64,000 nt of DNA from Cyprinodon diabolis (Eukaryota > Chordata > Actinopteri > Cyprinodontiformes > Cyprinodontidae). Positions 9,195-21,181 of the stretch are shown here, in pieces; positions within the stretch are counted from its first letter, which is position 1, and each line of letters opens with the position of its first letter. The notes below the pieces were generated by a model, which was not told where the DNA came from, made no database searches, and worked only from the letters and a program-made list of their open reading frames with translations. Where the stretch lies: contig CM060066.1 in NCBI GenBank assembly GCA_030533445.1, positions 1,151,749 to 1,215,748 of the forward strand. Direction: 5' to 3'. A program made the position numbers and the translations under genes.

Positions 9195-12100
9195 CCAGAG
9201 CGAAAGCAGGGTCCCATCTCACTCCAAAGCTGCATCCTCAAGAGGGCGCACCATCGTCTGCCAGGCTCATCAAACAAAATAGCTCTACTAAGAAGAAACA
9301 TGTTGCCCAGCTGATTGGTGGTAGATGCACTGTGACATGCCAACTAAATGGGGCCGAGTTGCAGATGCTATTGGACAGTGGGGCACAAGTGAGCATAGTG
9401 GAGAAGTCATGGGTACAGAAAGCTCTACCAAATGTAACAATCCAACCTCTTGAGAGCCTACTACCAGAACACCCTCTCAAAGTCACAGCAGCAAATGGAA
9501 CCGAGGTGCCATTTGATGGATGGATAGAAGTCCGACTCGAAATCAAAAGTATCAAATATGGTTCTGTGGCTCTCTATGTTCCGTTGCTTGTAAGTCAAGA
9601 GAGTATAAGCAGCCCGTTGCTAGGTTTTAATGTGATACAAGAAATCATAATGGGAAACACTGACCAGACAAACACCATCAACTTGGTGGACTTACTGTCA
9701 GAGGCTTTGAGAATTCAAAAAAGTAGTGTCGAAACTCTGGTCTCTGTGGTTTGCACTATGCCGTCTCAGGAAGAATCAAAGAGTTCAGCAGTGAGAGTTG
9801 GAAAGAAGGGTCTTAATGTTCAAAGCGGCCAAATCTGTGAAGTGAAATGTCGCATCAGAACGTTTCCAGGAGGAGGAGTAATGTTGTTTGAACCAGACAT
9901 ACAGAGTATTGTGCCAGAAGGGTTGGAATTATTTCCTGCTTTGGTTGATGTACCTGTTGGAGCTTCAAAAATGGTGAAAATTCCAGTCCAGAATTCAACC
10001 AACCATGACATTTTCTTACCTCCAATGACAGCTTTAGGAGTCATTGAGGAAATTGATGGAACCAAATCTATAAACATCTCTCTATCACCTCATGAACACG
10101 TTGGTGGACAGAGTGATCCACCCTTGTGCGCCGCCCATGTGAACTCGCTAAATAATGGGGACTCCACTAAAAAGGGAAACCATACACCTGCTCATGTACA
10201 AGAGAAATGGCATCCAAATGTTAATCTGGATCATCTCTCTGAGCATGAACAGGATATGGTACGCCAAATGTTGTATGAAGAATCGGATGTGTTTGCATCT
10301 GAAGAAGGCGACATTGGATGTATTCCTGGTTTACAGCTCCAGATCACCACAACAGATAATACCCCTGTCCAAAAAAATTATAACTCTATTCCTCGGCCAT
10401 TGTATAAAGAGGTTAAGGATTATATCTCAAACCTTTTGGATAGAGGGTGGATTAGAAAGTCAGTTTCAGCATACTCCTCACCTGTTGTCTGCGTGCGAAA
10501 GAAAGACCACAGCCTGCGTCTTTGTGTTGACTTCCGAGAGCTCAACCGTAAAACCACTCCTGATCGCCATCCACTACCACGCATTCAAGATCTGTTGGAC
10601 AGTCTTGGAGGGAATTCCTGGTTCTCCATTTTGGACCAAGGGAGTGCATATCACCAAGGGTTTGTGAGTGAGGAGTCAAGGCATCTGACAGCATTTAGCA
10701 CACCTTGGGGTCTCTACGAATGGATAAGAATCCCCTTCGGACTGACCAACGCACCAGCTGCATTCCAGAGATGTATGGAAGGCGTATTAGAAGGCATCAG
10801 GGATGAGTGCTGCGTACCCTATTTAGATGATGTCCTCTGTTACTCAAAAACATTTGAGGAACACGTCGACCATTTGAGACAGGTTTTCTGCAGAATGCGA
10901 CAACATGGCATTAAACTTCGACCAGCCAAATGTGAGCTTTTCAAGAGACAAATTCGTTATCTGGGACGAATGGTTTCAGGAGAAGGCGTCCAGATCGACC
11001 CAAAAGATTTGGAAGCTGTAATAGCTCTGAAGGAGAAGAAGCCTCACACAGTTGGAGAAGTTCGGACATTGCTAGGCTTCCTTAGTTATTATCGATCCTT
11101 CATTCAGGATTTCTCACGACTTGCAAGACCTCTGTTTGAACTCCTTCAAAGCTCAGCCGACACAAGTAAGAACAACAAACCCCAGACTTCTAAGAGTCGA
11201 GTTTGTAAAATGAAAGAAAACACAGGTCAGCTTCCCTCTCGCAAACCTGTTACATGGACAACTGAGCATCAGACTGTGCTTTCCAAGCTGGTGGAGATGC
11301 TGATTAATCCGCCCATCTTAGCTTATCCCGACTTTGATTGTCCATTTGTTTTGCATACTGATGCGTCAAATGAAGGACTCGGAGCGGTGTTATATCAGTC
11401 CCAAAACAACAAGCTGCGTGTTATTGGCTACGGATCAAGAACCTTAACACCTGCTGAACGTAACTATCACCTTCATTCAGGTAAACTTGAGTTCCTAGCA
11501 CTCAAGTGGGCCATTTGTGATAAGTTTCGAGACTATCTGTATTACGCACCAACTTTCACGGTCTATACAGATAACAATCCCCTGACCTATATTTTGAGTT
11601 CTGCCAGGCTAAATGCTGTAGGTCATAGGTGGGTTGGGGAATTAGCCGACTTCCACTTTGATATAAAGTATAGACCGGGGAAGAGGAATGCTGATGCAGA
11701 TATGTTGTCCAGACACCCAGTAGACCTTGAACAGTACATGAAAGAACATACTGAGACAGTGTCCCCTGAAGTTGTGTCTGCAGTGTGGCAAGGTAACCAA
11801 GCAACACAAAGCAATGATGTTCCCTGGATTGCTGCATTACAACTTGTTGATGAAAATGATGCTAACATACTTGGCAGTGTCATGACCATCATGCCTGAAA
11901 ACGTCAGGGAAGCGCAACAAGAAGATACAGCAATTAAAGAGATTGTGTCATTGAAACAAATAAATTGGAGTCCAAATGAAAAGGATAAAAGAAGCATGGA
12001 TAAAGAAACAAGGAGACTGTTGTACGAGTGGAACAAGTTAGTCGTGGAAAACGGACTACTTTTCCGGAGAACAGTACAAAACAGACAGCTAGTTCTCCCT

Positions 12101-13750
12101 GACAAACTCAAACCACTAGTGTTAAAGAGCTTGCATGACGACATGGGCCATGTCGGGCCTGATAAGGTGATTCATCTTGCTCGAGAACGCTTTTACTGGC
12201 CAAACATGCAACAAGACATTGAGGATTATGTGACCAAGAAATGCCAATGTATTAAACAAAAACATCCCAATGTCCCACAGAGAGCACCAATGGGATCCAT
12301 CACAACTAGCGCACCATTTGAGTTGGTCTCTATTGATTATTTGCATCTGGAACCAAGCAAAGGAGGATACGAGTATATCCTGGTTGTCGCTGACCATTTC
12401 ACCCGATTTGCACAAGCGTACCCAACCAGAAACAAATCCGGAAAGACAGCAGCTGAAAAGATATTTCAAGATTTTATTCCTCGGTTTGGGTACCCAGAGA
12501 AACTACATCATGATCAGGGACGTGAGTTTGAGAATAGCTTATTCCAAAGATTACAACAGCTCTCAGGAATTTCTCACTCACGCACTACTCCCTATCATCC
12601 GCAGTGCAATCCAGTGGAGCGACTGAATCGTACCCTTCTTCAGATGTTGCGCACATTACAAGAGGAGAAAAAGAGTGAATGGAAAGATCATCTGCCACAA
12701 ATCGTACATGCATATAATTGCACGAGGCATGAAGCGACAGGATACTCGCCTTTCTTCCTATTGTATGGCAGGGCTCCGCGCCTACCAGTTGATTTGCTCT
12801 TTGGCACCAGGAGAGAGACTGAAGACTGCAACCATCAAACCTTTGTTAAAAAGTGGGCTGAAAGGATGCGTATGGCGTACCAAATTGCTGCCAACAACAG
12901 TCAAAAATCTTCAGCTAAAGGCAAAAAGCAATATGACAGACGTGCCAGAGGTGTCACTCTTCAGGCAGGCGATAGAGTCTTGGTTATAAACCTCTCAGAA
13001 AGGGGAGGTCCAGGTAAACTCCGCTCATACTGGGAGCAGACAGTGTACCGCGTGATTGAAAGAGTGGGGGATGGACCTGTCTATAAAGTGCAGCCAGAGA
13101 GAGGGAACAAAACCATGCGTGTGCTTCACAGAAACCTGCTTCTGCCTGTCAATGACCTACCTCTGGAAGAGGAACTTCCTGTGAGAAAACAGACAAAACA
13201 GAAAAATCAGCGAACTGAAAGCTGCGAGAATGAATCTGAAATACATAACTCGGATGAGGAAGAAGAAGAGTTCACATACCACCATGACCTCCGGAGCAGA
13301 ATCCCGTGTTATGGATTTGTAAACCCACAACAACTACAGACAGACCAAACTCAAAATCCTGAACAAGAACTTTTGATGAGACAGAACCAAGAAAATCAAA
13401 ATAATCTGCGTGCAACGGCTGAGGAGTTCTGTCCCTCTGACAGAGAAGCAACTGTCAATAAAAGAGATGCTTCTGAAACTGAAGAAAGATCTGAGATGTG
13501 TGAAAGAGAGCAGGATCAGATGGAGATGGATGAAAACAGAGTGGAAAGTGATATACGGAGATCAGAGAGAAGAGGGAGACCAACAGAAAGACTAACATAC
13601 GAGACCCTTGGCCAGCCATCATATAGCTGCTGGAGTGCAGGTGTTAGTCCGTTGCTGTTTAACCAACCCTTCACAATGACATCTGGTCTACTGCCGTTTC
13701 CCTATATTCCATATCCATATGTGTATCAGCAGTACCCTTCCATACAATGA
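9083..13750 (+). CDS. pol: Pol polyprotein (protease, RT, RNase H, integrase), -1 frame
   Basis: The frame opens at 9083 and has no obvious ATG at its start, so it is expected to be reached by -1 frameshifting at 9155-9161 rather than independently initiated. Counting residues from 9086: an aspartic protease site LLDSGA with D97; an RT with the YLDD box at 578-581 (10817-10831 region) after a typical [10 protein letters not shown] stretch; RNase H with HTDASNEG (D759) and YTDNNPLTY; an integrase with an H-x4-H start of the zinc site and D1084, D1143, E1178 (34 residues between the last two), then a GPY/F-like module. The zinc-site cysteines read KKCQC, closer together than the usual CxxC. The acidic, Gln-rich C-terminal tail is unassigned. 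No stop or frameshift interrupts it. Confidence 0.95.
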   Translation: MLPLFQVWERGTQSNWLFDEEQSVGKLGEVAGTGPPVTRAKAGSHLTPKLHPQEGAPSSARLIKQNSSTKKKHVAQLIGGRCTVTCQLNGAELQMLLDSGAQVSIVEKSWVQKALPNVTIQPLESLLPEHPLKVTAANGTEVPFDGWIEVRLEIKSIKYGSVALYVPLLVSQESISSPLLGFNVIQEIIMGNTDQTNTINLVDLLSEALRIQKSSVETLVSVVCTMPSQEESKSSAVRVGKKGLNVQSGQICEVKCRIRTFPGGGVMLFEPDIQSIVPEGLELFPALVDVPVGASKMVKIPVQNSTNHDIFLPPMTALGVIEEIDGTKSINISLSPHEHVGGQSDPPLCAAHVNSLNNGDSTKKGNHTPAHVQEKWHPNVNLDHLSEHEQDMVRQMLYEESDVFASEEGDIGCIPGLQLQITTTDNTPVQKNYNSIPRPLYKEVKDYISNLLDRGWIRKSVSAYSSPVVCVRKKDHSLRLCVDFRELNRKTTPDRHPLPRIQDLLDSLGGNSWFSILDQGSAYHQGFVSEESRHLTAFSTPWGLYEWIRIPFGLTNAPAAFQRCMEGVLEGIRDECCVPYLDDVLCYSKTFEEHVDHLRQVFCRMRQHGIKLRPAKCELFKRQIRYLGRMVSGEGVQIDPKDLEAVIALKEKKPHTVGEVRTLLGFLSYYRSFIQDFSRLARPLFELLQSSADTSKNNKPQTSKSRVCKMKENTGQLPSRKPVTWTTEHQTVLSKLVEMLINPPILAYPDFDCPFVLHTDASNEGLGAVLYQSQNNKLRVIGYGSRTLTPAERNYHLHSGKLEFLALKWAICDKFRDYLYYAPTFTVYTDNNPLTYILSSARLNAVGHRWVGELADFHFDIKYRPGKRNADADMLSRHPVDLEQYMKEHTETVSPEVVSAVWQGNQATQSNDVPWIAALQLVDENDANILGSVMTIMPENVREAQQEDTAIKEIVSLKQINWSPNEKDKRSMDKETRRLLYEWNKLVVENGLLFRRTVQNRQLVLPDKLKPLVLKSLHDDMGHVGPDKVIHLARERFYWPNMQQDIEDYVTKKCQCIKQKHPNVPQRAPMGSITTSAPFELVSIDYLHLEPSKGGYEYILVVADHFTRFAQAYPTRNKSGKTAAEKIFQDFIPRFGYPEKLHHDQGREFENSLFQRLQQLSGISHSRTTPYHPQCNPVERLNRTLLQMLRTLQEEKKSEWKDHLPQIVHAYNCTRHEATGYSPFFLLYGRAPRLPVDLLFGTRRETEDCNHQTFVKKWAERMRMAYQIAANNSQKSSAKGKKQYDRRARGVTLQAGDRVLVINLSERGGPGKLRSYWEQTVYRVIERVGDGPVYKVQPERGNKTMRVLHRNLLLPVNDLPLEEELPVRKQTKQKNQRTESCENESEIHNSDEEEEEFTYHHDLRSRIPCYGFVNPQQLQTDQTQNPEQELLMRQNQENQNNLRATAEEFCPSDREATVNKRDASETEERSEMCEREQDQMEMDENRVESDIRRSERRGRPTERLTYETLGQPSYSCWSAGVSPLLFNQPFTMTSGLLPFPYIPYPYVYQQYPSIQ
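9155..9215 (+). promoter_or_regulatory. -1 ribosomal frameshift signal (heptamer plus pseudoknot)
   Basis: The heptamer GGGAAAC (9155-9161) is in phase with gag as G GGA AAC, a canonical X XXY YYZ slippery site. After a 7-nt spacer, 9169-9177 pairs with 9188-9196 (9 bp, one G-U). The 10-nt loop includes GGGACC (9181-9186), which can pair with GGTCCC (9210-9215), giving an H-type pseudoknot. Slippage joins gag to the pol frame. Pairing was found by eye; efficiency is unknown. Confidence 0.85.
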
Positions 13751-13792
13751 GACTCACCCAAGAAATTGTTAATGTCAGGAGACATTTCTTTA

Positions 13793-13804
13793 AGTGAGGG
13801 AGAG
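13793..13804 (+). promoter_or_regulatory. Polypurine tract
   Basis: GTGAGGGAGAG sits immediately upstream of the 3' LTR, where plus-strand DNA synthesis would be primed. It is short and carries one T, but the position is exact. Confidence 0.7.
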
Positions 13805-14980
13805 TGTAGAGGGGTGAAAAGCCAGTTTTTAGTGGATAAAACAAAGAAGTTGGAAAACAGGCACCCCAACATTATTTTTTGTCGTTTTGTGTCTTTGATT
13901 TCTCATTTTATTAGATTATATGGTGTTATTCATTTAGTCCATGTAGTTGCGGCCGCTAGGGGGCGCTGACGCGTTGGCGGTGTGAAAAAGACTGAACACA
14001 CAAGAAGAATAAATCTTCCGGTTGAAGGTAAAGAAGCTCAACATGTGTCTTTCGTCTTTCTCATACCACAGGTCAGTATAAATATGGTTTTATGTACCAA
14101 TATTAGTACTCTTGAAGAGTCGAAAAGGATCTTAAATTGAATCTCAACTAATGAGTCATGTAGTTCAATTTGTGATGGTTTTTGTGTACAAAACGGGACT
14201 AGTTCAGAATGCTAATTAGAGCCAATGTTAGCTAACTTCACATATGCTAGAGCTAGCTGAAAAGACTGGAGTTCATCTGAACCTGTGTTTTGCACTTTTT
14301 GAAGGAGTCCACACTCAAAGGAAATAATTTCGGTTTCTTTATTTTATTTAATGCTTTTTTATGGGTTTGTTACAAAAAACCAGATAAGCCATATATTTAG
14401 AATATATGTGAAGCTGAAGGCTGAAGCACATTAAAGGAATATTGTGTCTTTTTCAGTTTTATATTGAGAGTGGAGTTTATGTGAGATGTAAAATACTATT
14501 GTTAAAAGCTAAGATGCTTAAATGTTAAAATACATTTTATTTATGCTGATTAAAAATGGTAAAAGCTATTAAAATAGTTAAAAAAAACATTTAATGTACA
14601 TTTCTACTTTGATAGTAAAATACAAAAAGGGACATTGGATTTAAAGCACTAACTACAAAGTTCATATGGTTAGACAGAGAAGCCATTTGTAAATAAATTT
14701 TGTCATTTGACATAGTTCATAATGCTAAATGGAGTATGTTAAAAGTTGATTGTTTGGTTTAAAGGTATATTACAGCCATTTCTTATGTAATGAAGCTAAT
14801 GGTCCTCTACTGAAGAATGTTGTACATGAAGTGTTTGGAACACACAAGAAGAATAAATCTTCCGGTTGAAGGTAAAGAAGCTCAACATGTGTGTTTCGTC
14901 TTTCTCATACCACAGCACCACACGTTGAGGGAAGATCATCGCACACATTACCCTCAGCCATCCGAGGTTGCAGGGTAACA
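13805..14980 (+). repeat. 3' LTR of the Gypsy element
   Basis: A 1,176-bp copy of the 5' LTR at a constant offset of 7,308 bp. The only differences I found are G at 13973 (A in the 5' LTR) and C at 14049 (G in the 5' LTR). It carries the same internal 78-bp duplication, two AATAAA signals and TATA-like box. Confidence 0.95.
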
Positions 14981-14984
14981 AAGG

Positions 14985-16080
14985 TTTAATAATCATCTGC
15001 TGCTGCAACACTGCAACTTTTAACACAATCTATGGGGATTTATGATGCACTAAAAATGTCTTTGTTGTACCTGGAATTAGCTTCAATTCTGAGCGAAATT
15101 AACAAATCAGCTTGTAGTAGACCTTTCACAGACACAGATATACTAATAACCATCAGGTCAAACCTTTTGTAAACATAGCAGGTGCTTAATGAATAGAAGG
15201 ATAAAAAAATCTGTGTTTTAATTTCATTTTATATAATGAGAATTTCCAAAAAAGCTTTTAAAAAACAATCCTCTGGACTTTGTTTCCAAGTTTGAAGACG
15301 TTTCTCTTCCATCCAGAAAACTTTTTCAATTCCAAATGTCAGAAATAGCGTTTAGTTCCAGGTTTTATCCAGCAGCCCAACAAAGCCTGGTTTTAGTTTA
15401 GAAAACATGCAAATAGAAACGGATGAACGGGTCCCCCCCTTTGGAATGGGGGTCGTTTGGCTTCTTTGTTAGCCTGCAATGCCCCATACCTGTCTTAACT
15501 TCAAAGAGTGAAAATGAATATAATATAATAAATGAATAGTGCACATTTTGGTACAACAGCAAACTTAGATATAAACTTAAATATATTTGTGCCTTAAATG
15601 CAATGACTTTAGGCTACAGTTGTAAAACAGTTGAAAAATGAGCTAAAAGCCACATATTGTGGCGATAGTCTAGTTTTTCCACTTGTATTTCCTCTGAGCT
15701 CCTGCAGCAGTGAGGACTCGTTTGTCTTCGAATGCTGCCGAGTCAGCATTTAAATTCCTCCGTTCATCCTCCATACTGCTCTGTTGTCTCCCGCTATCTT
15801 CTCCGTGAGCAACACTTGGCTCGACCAATGGGATGAGGGGATTCTGGATCGTTAAATATATAGTCAGCTCATTGGTCACAACGCAGGACAGGGACGGGAA
15901 GAAGTTTACCGTAAGTTTTGTATTTAAGGTGCCCTTGTTCTTCATTCCCATTAGCATTTTACTGACTGTTTTTCTCTCTCTCACTAATACGGGACAAAGT
16001 GCGTTTCTTTTCCACTAAATACAAGATAGGTACTTCTATTTCTAAATATGGAACAATTCTGTTTTTCAAGGGATGGTTGG
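14985..16080. other. No gene seen
   Basis: Single-copy-looking AT-rich sequence right of the Gypsy element. Open frames at 15670-15984 and 15833-16018 overlap on opposite strands and show no domain. Confidence 0.45.
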
Positions 16081-16090
16081 CAACCGTAGT

Positions 16091-16190
16091 TTTAACCCAT
16101 CCCCTTGAGGAGCAGAGGGCTGCCATTGTGCGGCGCGTGGGGAGCAGTGTGGGGTTAAGGGTCTTGCTCAGGGACCCAGAATGCAATGGG
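16091..16190 (+). repeat. Dispersed repeat (same family as 63928-64000)
   Basis: TTTAACCC(A/C)TCCCCTT through GGAGCAG, CTGCCATT and GGGGTTAAGG is shared with the window's right edge. It resembles part of a common fish SINE-like repeat that continues as TCTTGCTCAGGGACC. Ends are uncertain. Confidence 0.55.
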
Positions 16191-16267
16191 GATCGATCCG
16201 TTGTTCCATTAGATCAGCGTACCCATAATCGAAAGGCATCCGCAAGATGTCAGATTTGCATTCATCC

Positions 16268-16482
16268 ATTTAGTTTTGTATGAAAAACAGACTTTAAATG
16301 ATCTAAACTGGAGTGTATCTCTTTAGTCATCTACAAAAAAACAAAACAATTTAAGGTCAGATTGCCATAGGCTTCGAAAAACACCATAAATTAAGTAATT
16401 AATTTTTTTTTACATGACTAAAGAGATGCACACCCATTGAGGTAGTTTAAAGTCTATTTTTCATACTAAACTAAAGGGATAA
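16268..16482. mobile_element. Inverted-repeat (fold-back) element
   Basis: 16268-16331 and 16415-16482 are inverted copies of each other with about 85% identity by eye, separated by about 83 bp of AT-rich DNA. Each outer end reads close to CCTTTAGTTTAGTATG. No clear target duplication was found, so it may be a degraded MITE. Confidence 0.6.
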
Positions 16483-16609
16483 ACAGGTATTTAATATGGG
16501 TATGCTGGTCTGACCGGGTGTTCTCATCTAATAGAACACCAGGTACTTGCAACCTTCTTTGAGCCCAAGCGCATTGCCCTAACCGCTACACCCCCCCTCA
16601 AATAGTCAT

Positions 16610-17180
16610 CAACTTAAGTAGAAATGTTGGCTATCTATACTTTACTGGGGTCATTATCTTTTTAGGCAACTTTTTATTTCTACTTCTCGCATTTTTTTTT
16701 TTTTTTTACAATTATCTCTACTTTCTACTCCTTACAATGTAAAAATAGACTCGTTACTTTATGTTTCATTTAAGCTCATTTTCATTATGCCCTGTTGGTA
16801 TTTAAAAAAAAAAAAGTTTCATCCAGACAGTTAATTTCTTTGTGGTTGGACTGGGTGCTGCCCCAACTTGTTGTTCACCACATACCAAAATAAATCTTTT
16901 CCACAATGATGCAAAGTTAAACATGACACTGTTACCATTAGTTATAAAACTAAGCAAATGAAGTCTAAGGAAGTTATCATCCAGAATTGTAGAATAATGT
17001 TCATTTAATAGGGTAGAGCAGTAAAGCTTCTGGCCGTAACATTTCTTCCTGCATTACTTTTATACTTTAAGTAGTTTTAAAAATGGTACTTTTACACTTT
17101 TACTGGAGTAAAAAGCTGAAGTAAACTTTTTAAGCTTAACTTCTACAAGAATGTTTTTAAACAGTAGGATTTATAATTGT
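16610..17180. other. Degraded repeat with ACTTTTACT-type motifs
   Basis: Repeated phrases such as TACTTTTATACTTTAAGTA and TTTTACTGGAGTAAAAAG resemble a common fish hAT-type repeat rich in TACTT motifs. I could not place termini. No gene is seen. Confidence 0.35.
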
Positions 17181-17409
17181 ACTGGAGTACAGTAGAAGCC
17201 ATTCAAAATGGCCCTTCCCAGTCAAATGCCAGCTGGAAGGCAGCCGACTTTCAGCCACTGGGGTGACCCCTCCTTCGGGGCGTGCATATTTTTTACTCAC
17301 TGAATTACAGGGTATGACCAGGAGATGGCGCTTCTCTTTAACTTTTAATGTCCACAAATCATGACAGAAATAATATTTTAGTACAAAGATCGATGTTGAA
17401 AAAGGATGT

Positions 17410-17498
17410 GTAGGGGAAGAGCCAAGGACCAGCCAAAGACCAACCAAGGGCCAGCCAAGGACCAGCCAAGGACCAGCCAAGGACCAGCCCAGGACCAC
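17410..17498 (+). repeat. 11-bp satellite array, left segment
   Basis: Units of GGACCAGCCAA and GGACCAACCAA. It is separated from the main array by a LINE tail inserted at about 17497-17967. Confidence 0.9.
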
Positions 17499-17967
17499 CC
17501 TTGTTTGTAGATGTTGGAGATCGGCCTGTCTTCCAGTGTGGTCCTGTTTCTCTGGCCGTGGCTGGGTGGATGTGCTCTCTTCATCCTCTGGCATGGGAGC
17601 TGCCTTGGAGCTCGTCTGCCTGGCTGTGTGTTTCCTGGACGGGGCCGCCTTTTACAGCTGCTTTTTGTATCTCTGCTTCTGTCTCCTTGAACCCCAGTGG
17701 GCCTCAGCAGATGGCCGCTCACACTGAGCCTGGTTCTGCTGGAGGTTTCTTCCTGTTAAAAGGGAGTTTTTCCTCTCCACTGTCGCTGCAAGCATGCTTA
17801 GTGTGAGGGATTGCTGAAGAGTCAATGAGTCAATGCAATCAACTGGTTTTCCTTAGATAGAAAACTTTGTATTAATTTGACTGTATGATCTGGTTGAACT
17901 GTAAAGTGCCTTGAGATGACATGTGTTGTGAATTTGGCGCTATATAAATAAACTGAATTGAATTGAA
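17497..17967 (+). mobile_element. CR1/L2-type LINE 3' UTR inserted in the satellite
   Basis: This is nearly identical to 56982-57447, including GCGCTATATAAATAAACTG and the (TTGAA)n tail. It is 5'-truncated, with microhomology (CACCC) at the 5' junction. Satellite units lie on both sides, so the array existed first. Confidence 0.92.
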
Positions 17968-18850
17968 CAGCCAAGGACGAGCCAAGGGGCAGACAAGGAC
18001 CAGCCAAGGACCAGCCAAAGACCAACCAAGGGCCAACCAAGGACCAGCCAAGGACCAGCCAAGGGCCAACCAAGGACCAGCCAAGGACCAACCAAGGACC
18101 AACCAAGGACCAACCAAGGACCAGCCAAGGACCAGCCAAGGACCAGCCAAGGACCAACCAAGGACCAACCAAGGACCAGCCAAGGACCAACCAAGGACCA
18201 GCCTAAGGACCAACCAAGGACCAGCCAAGGACCAGCCAAGGACCAACCAAGGACCAACAAAGGACCAGCCAAGGACCAGCCTAGGACCAACCAAGGACCA
18301 GCCAAGGACCAGCCAAGGACCAACCAAGGACCAGCCAAGGACCAGCCAAGGACCAACCAAGGACCAGCCAAGGACCAACCAAGGACCAACCAAGGACCAA
18401 CCAAGGACCAGCCAAGGACCAACCAAGGACCAACCAAGGACCAGCCTAAGGACCAACCAAGGACCAGCCAAGGACCAACAAAGGAACAGCCAAGGACCAG
18501 CCAAGGACCAACCAAGGACCAACCAAGGACCAGCCAAGGACCAACCAAGGACCAGCCTAAGGACCAACCAAGGACCAGCCAAGGACCAACAAAGGAACAG
18601 CCAAGGACCAGCCTAGGACCAACCAAGGACCAGCCAAGGACCAACCAAGGACCAGCCAAGGACCAACCAAGGACCAACCAAGGACCAACCAAGGACCAAC
18701 CAAGGCCCAACCAAGGACCAGCCAAGGACCAGCCAAGGACCAACCAAGGACCAACCAAGGCCCAACCAAGGACCAGCCAAGGACCAACCAAGGACCAACC
18801 AAGGACCAGCCAAGGACCAGCCAAGGGCCAACCAAGGGCCCATCAAGGAA
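17968..18850 (+). repeat. 11-bp satellite array, main segment (about 80 units)
   Basis: Alternating GGACCAGCCAA and GGACCAACCAA with occasional GGGCCAACCAA, 12-bp (CCTAAGG) and other variants. Because 11 is not a multiple of 3, all frames cycle through the same 11-residue peptide, and both strands are open over hundreds of bases. That openness is a by-product of sequence composition, not evidence of a gene. Confidence 0.95.
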
Positions 18851-18880
18851 AGTGGGGAAACTTTGGAATTCCCGCTACTT

Positions 18881-21180
18881 TAATAAACAGTACTAAGGCC
18901 TGGTGGGTTTGCTGATTGGCAAACCCAAAAATACCAGATTTTTCAGAGCCGATCGAGAATCAACAATCTTCCATCACCAGTTATCAACTGATTTCTGGAT
19001 TCAAATCTGTTATTCTGGGGGTTAAACAATTATAATAATAATTGGTAGCTTTCAACAGGGTGCACAAGCCATTACCTCTAAACTGTCACTAAAAACAACC
19101 AAGAATAAATTACAGGTTAAATGGTCGATTGAAACTCTGTGGCATTATTTTATTTGAAAGATATGCAACTTCAAATTTCTGGGGGGTAAGCTGCTGTAAG
19201 GAGGGATAAAGACGAAACAACCCGGTCAAGTAGAGGGATGACAGAAATCAATAGACAGGAGGAGAGAACATAACAATAAAGGGGATTGATTTATTTGTAA
19301 TGAATGATGGAGATGGCTTGGCGGAGCGATTAGTACCAGTCACATCTGGCCGGATTGTTGGGCTGTTTTGTCAGTCACTGAATGGAGAATTGTGATGCTG
19401 ACTGACAGCACAGGTCGGAGCGGGAGATGCAGATTTGCATTTTCATTACGTTCAAGATTGACTCTTTTCTCTTGGGGTTCAACTCAAACAGACTCACACA
19501 CAAACGGGCTCTATGTTTTCCATGCACTGCTGTGCAAAGGGCTGCAGAAAGACGGTCCTGCCGGAGTTAATATTGTATATCAAAGCATTTTTTCTCTCTG
19601 ACTGGAAGATACAATGAAGCTCTCTAAATCGAGCTCACACGGATAGTGACTTCTGCTAAGCAAATATTTTTAACTGCAAATATCCCTTAGGTGAAAGTAG
19701 AAATGGTCTCGCTGTAAAATCATGGCAGGAAATGAAAGTAAAAAAGTGACTGAAGGATCAATAACCCGATTCGGAGGCATCAGGGCAAGAAGCCAGTCTA
19801 CTAAAAAAAGGATGAGGAGCCCAAACTCTGCTGTTGTGAGATGGAAGCAGCTGAATCCTGATCCAGCCTGATCCTGCAGGCTGTGTATTCACATTCTGAG
19901 CTGGCAGCCAGAAATATGGAGCCAGAGAAGTTCAAACTAGCCTCTGTGAAGTTACATCGAACACAAAGCCCAAGATTTGCTCCTCTTATCTCCTCATTCC
20001 GCTCAATCCTTTGAGAAGGATATTACATTTTATATAATTAACAAAACATTTGCATTTGGGGTTATTGTTGGAATAGACTTGCTGTTGCAGTAATTAAACA
20101 GATATCTTTAGAATTAGTCATTTTTGTGGTTGATCTAACAACAGTGGAAGTTCTGAGAGAAATCTTTCCTCCTCACATCCCTGCCCTCAGGCTCTTTAAT
20201 GCATTTAAGGGGAAATTGCAACTCTGGCTTCAAGCTAAGCTTCATCACCCACCAGCTGTGCTTAACTTACAAATACTTTCCTACCCACGGGGGAGGAAAT
20301 TCCTGCAGCCAGGCTTCAAAATTGCCAACTGACAGAAGCTCTTAAAAGAGCATTTTGAAGTTTCTGGCTTCAGAATGAGATTTTTCCGACATTATAGGTT
20401 TGGACTTAGATTGGATGCTGGAAAACTATTTGCAAACCGATTTAAATTTTCTAATTTAAGAGAGTTTCTTAAGATTCAGGGGTTAATAGCTGATTAACAA
20501 AGATGTTGATGCTTTCTTAGCTTCGGATCAAAACACAACATTTGAATTTAAATAAAGCAACGCCTGCAGTTTATACTTGGTCATAATCTTAAATACTCCA
20601 CATCTTTGAGACAAAACAGTTTTTTCAGGTAGACCTTCCGGATGCCTGAGCCGGTCACGGTATTCTGTTCATAGAGCTAAAGATGTATTTACATCATGAA
20701 GCTGGTTTATTTTTGTCCCAGAGAAGAAGTGGTTGTGGTATTAAAACTAAGATAAGGCCTTAAGTCAGGATGTTCTAGATATTCTGATCTAATTAAAGAG
20801 ATATTCTAGAAAAAAAATTAAGTAACATGAAATAGGCCACAAATCAAAATTGAAACTTTGGGACATGTTTATAACTTGTTTTGATACAAGATTCCTTAAT
20901 GCTGTTGGTGCGATGGACAGCACACACATCAGTATACAGCTGAGCTTGAAAGTTTACATACCCCCTCATAACACCCACACTAATTAAAGTATCTTTCTGA
21001 TGAACAGTGAACCAACATCCCTGCTAACAGGTGCAGAAGTCTGACTGAACATTTTTCTGAACAGAAGCTCCATTTGGTCTGTTTACTTGCATATATATAT
21101 ATATATAAATATGTATCTTTGCTGTTCCTAGAACTGCACATTTCTGGACAGAGATGTCTGATGTATTGATGTATTTCTAC
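18881..21180. other. No gene seen; single-copy-looking DNA
   Basis: I found no coding region, RNA gene or clear transposon. A short phrase near 20935 (GAAAGTTTACATACCCC) resembles a Tc1-like terminus, and a small TA repeat lies at about 21092-21106. The stretch could be intronic or intergenic. Confidence 0.4.
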
Positions 21181-21181
21181 T

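Larger units (their letters stand above)
6497..14980 (+). mobile_element. Complete Ty3/Gypsy LTR retrotransposon
   Basis: An 8,484-bp element with LTRs at 6497-7672 and 13805-14980, a tRNA-Pro-like primer site, gag, pol in the -1 frame, and a polypurine tract. Domain order protease, RT, RNase H, integrase is that of Ty3/Gypsy; there is no chromodomain and no env. The LTRs start TG and end CA, and AAGG flanks both sides (6493-6496, 14981-14984). Both reading frames are open and catalytic residues are present. By eye the two LTRs differ at only two positions (6665/13973 and 6741/14049), so the insertion is very recent and possibly still active. Confidence 0.95.
17184..18880. mobile_element. Putative mobile element carrying an 11-bp satellite, copy 1
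   Basis: The left flank (about 17184-17210, CCATTCAAAAT followed by G-poor CCCTTCCC) is the inverted counterpart of the sequence right of the second array (about 23572-23600, GGGGTAATTTTGAATGGC). The right edge, CATCAAGGAAAGTGGGG, is shared with copy 2. This suggests terminal inverted repeats around the satellite. No transposase is seen, and target duplications were not identified. Confidence 0.45.

Noticed and set aside
13766..13969. 67-codon frame across the 3' LTR start, also at 6410-6661
   Set aside because: It is part of the LTR sequence and is repeated only because the LTRs are repeated.
17940..18846. Open frames up to about 294 codons on both strands with GPWLVLGWSLV-type repeats
   Set aside because: They lie entirely in the 11-bp satellite. 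Any stop-free 11-mer gives open frames in every phase; the homologous array at 38.4-41.7 kb has stops throughout.
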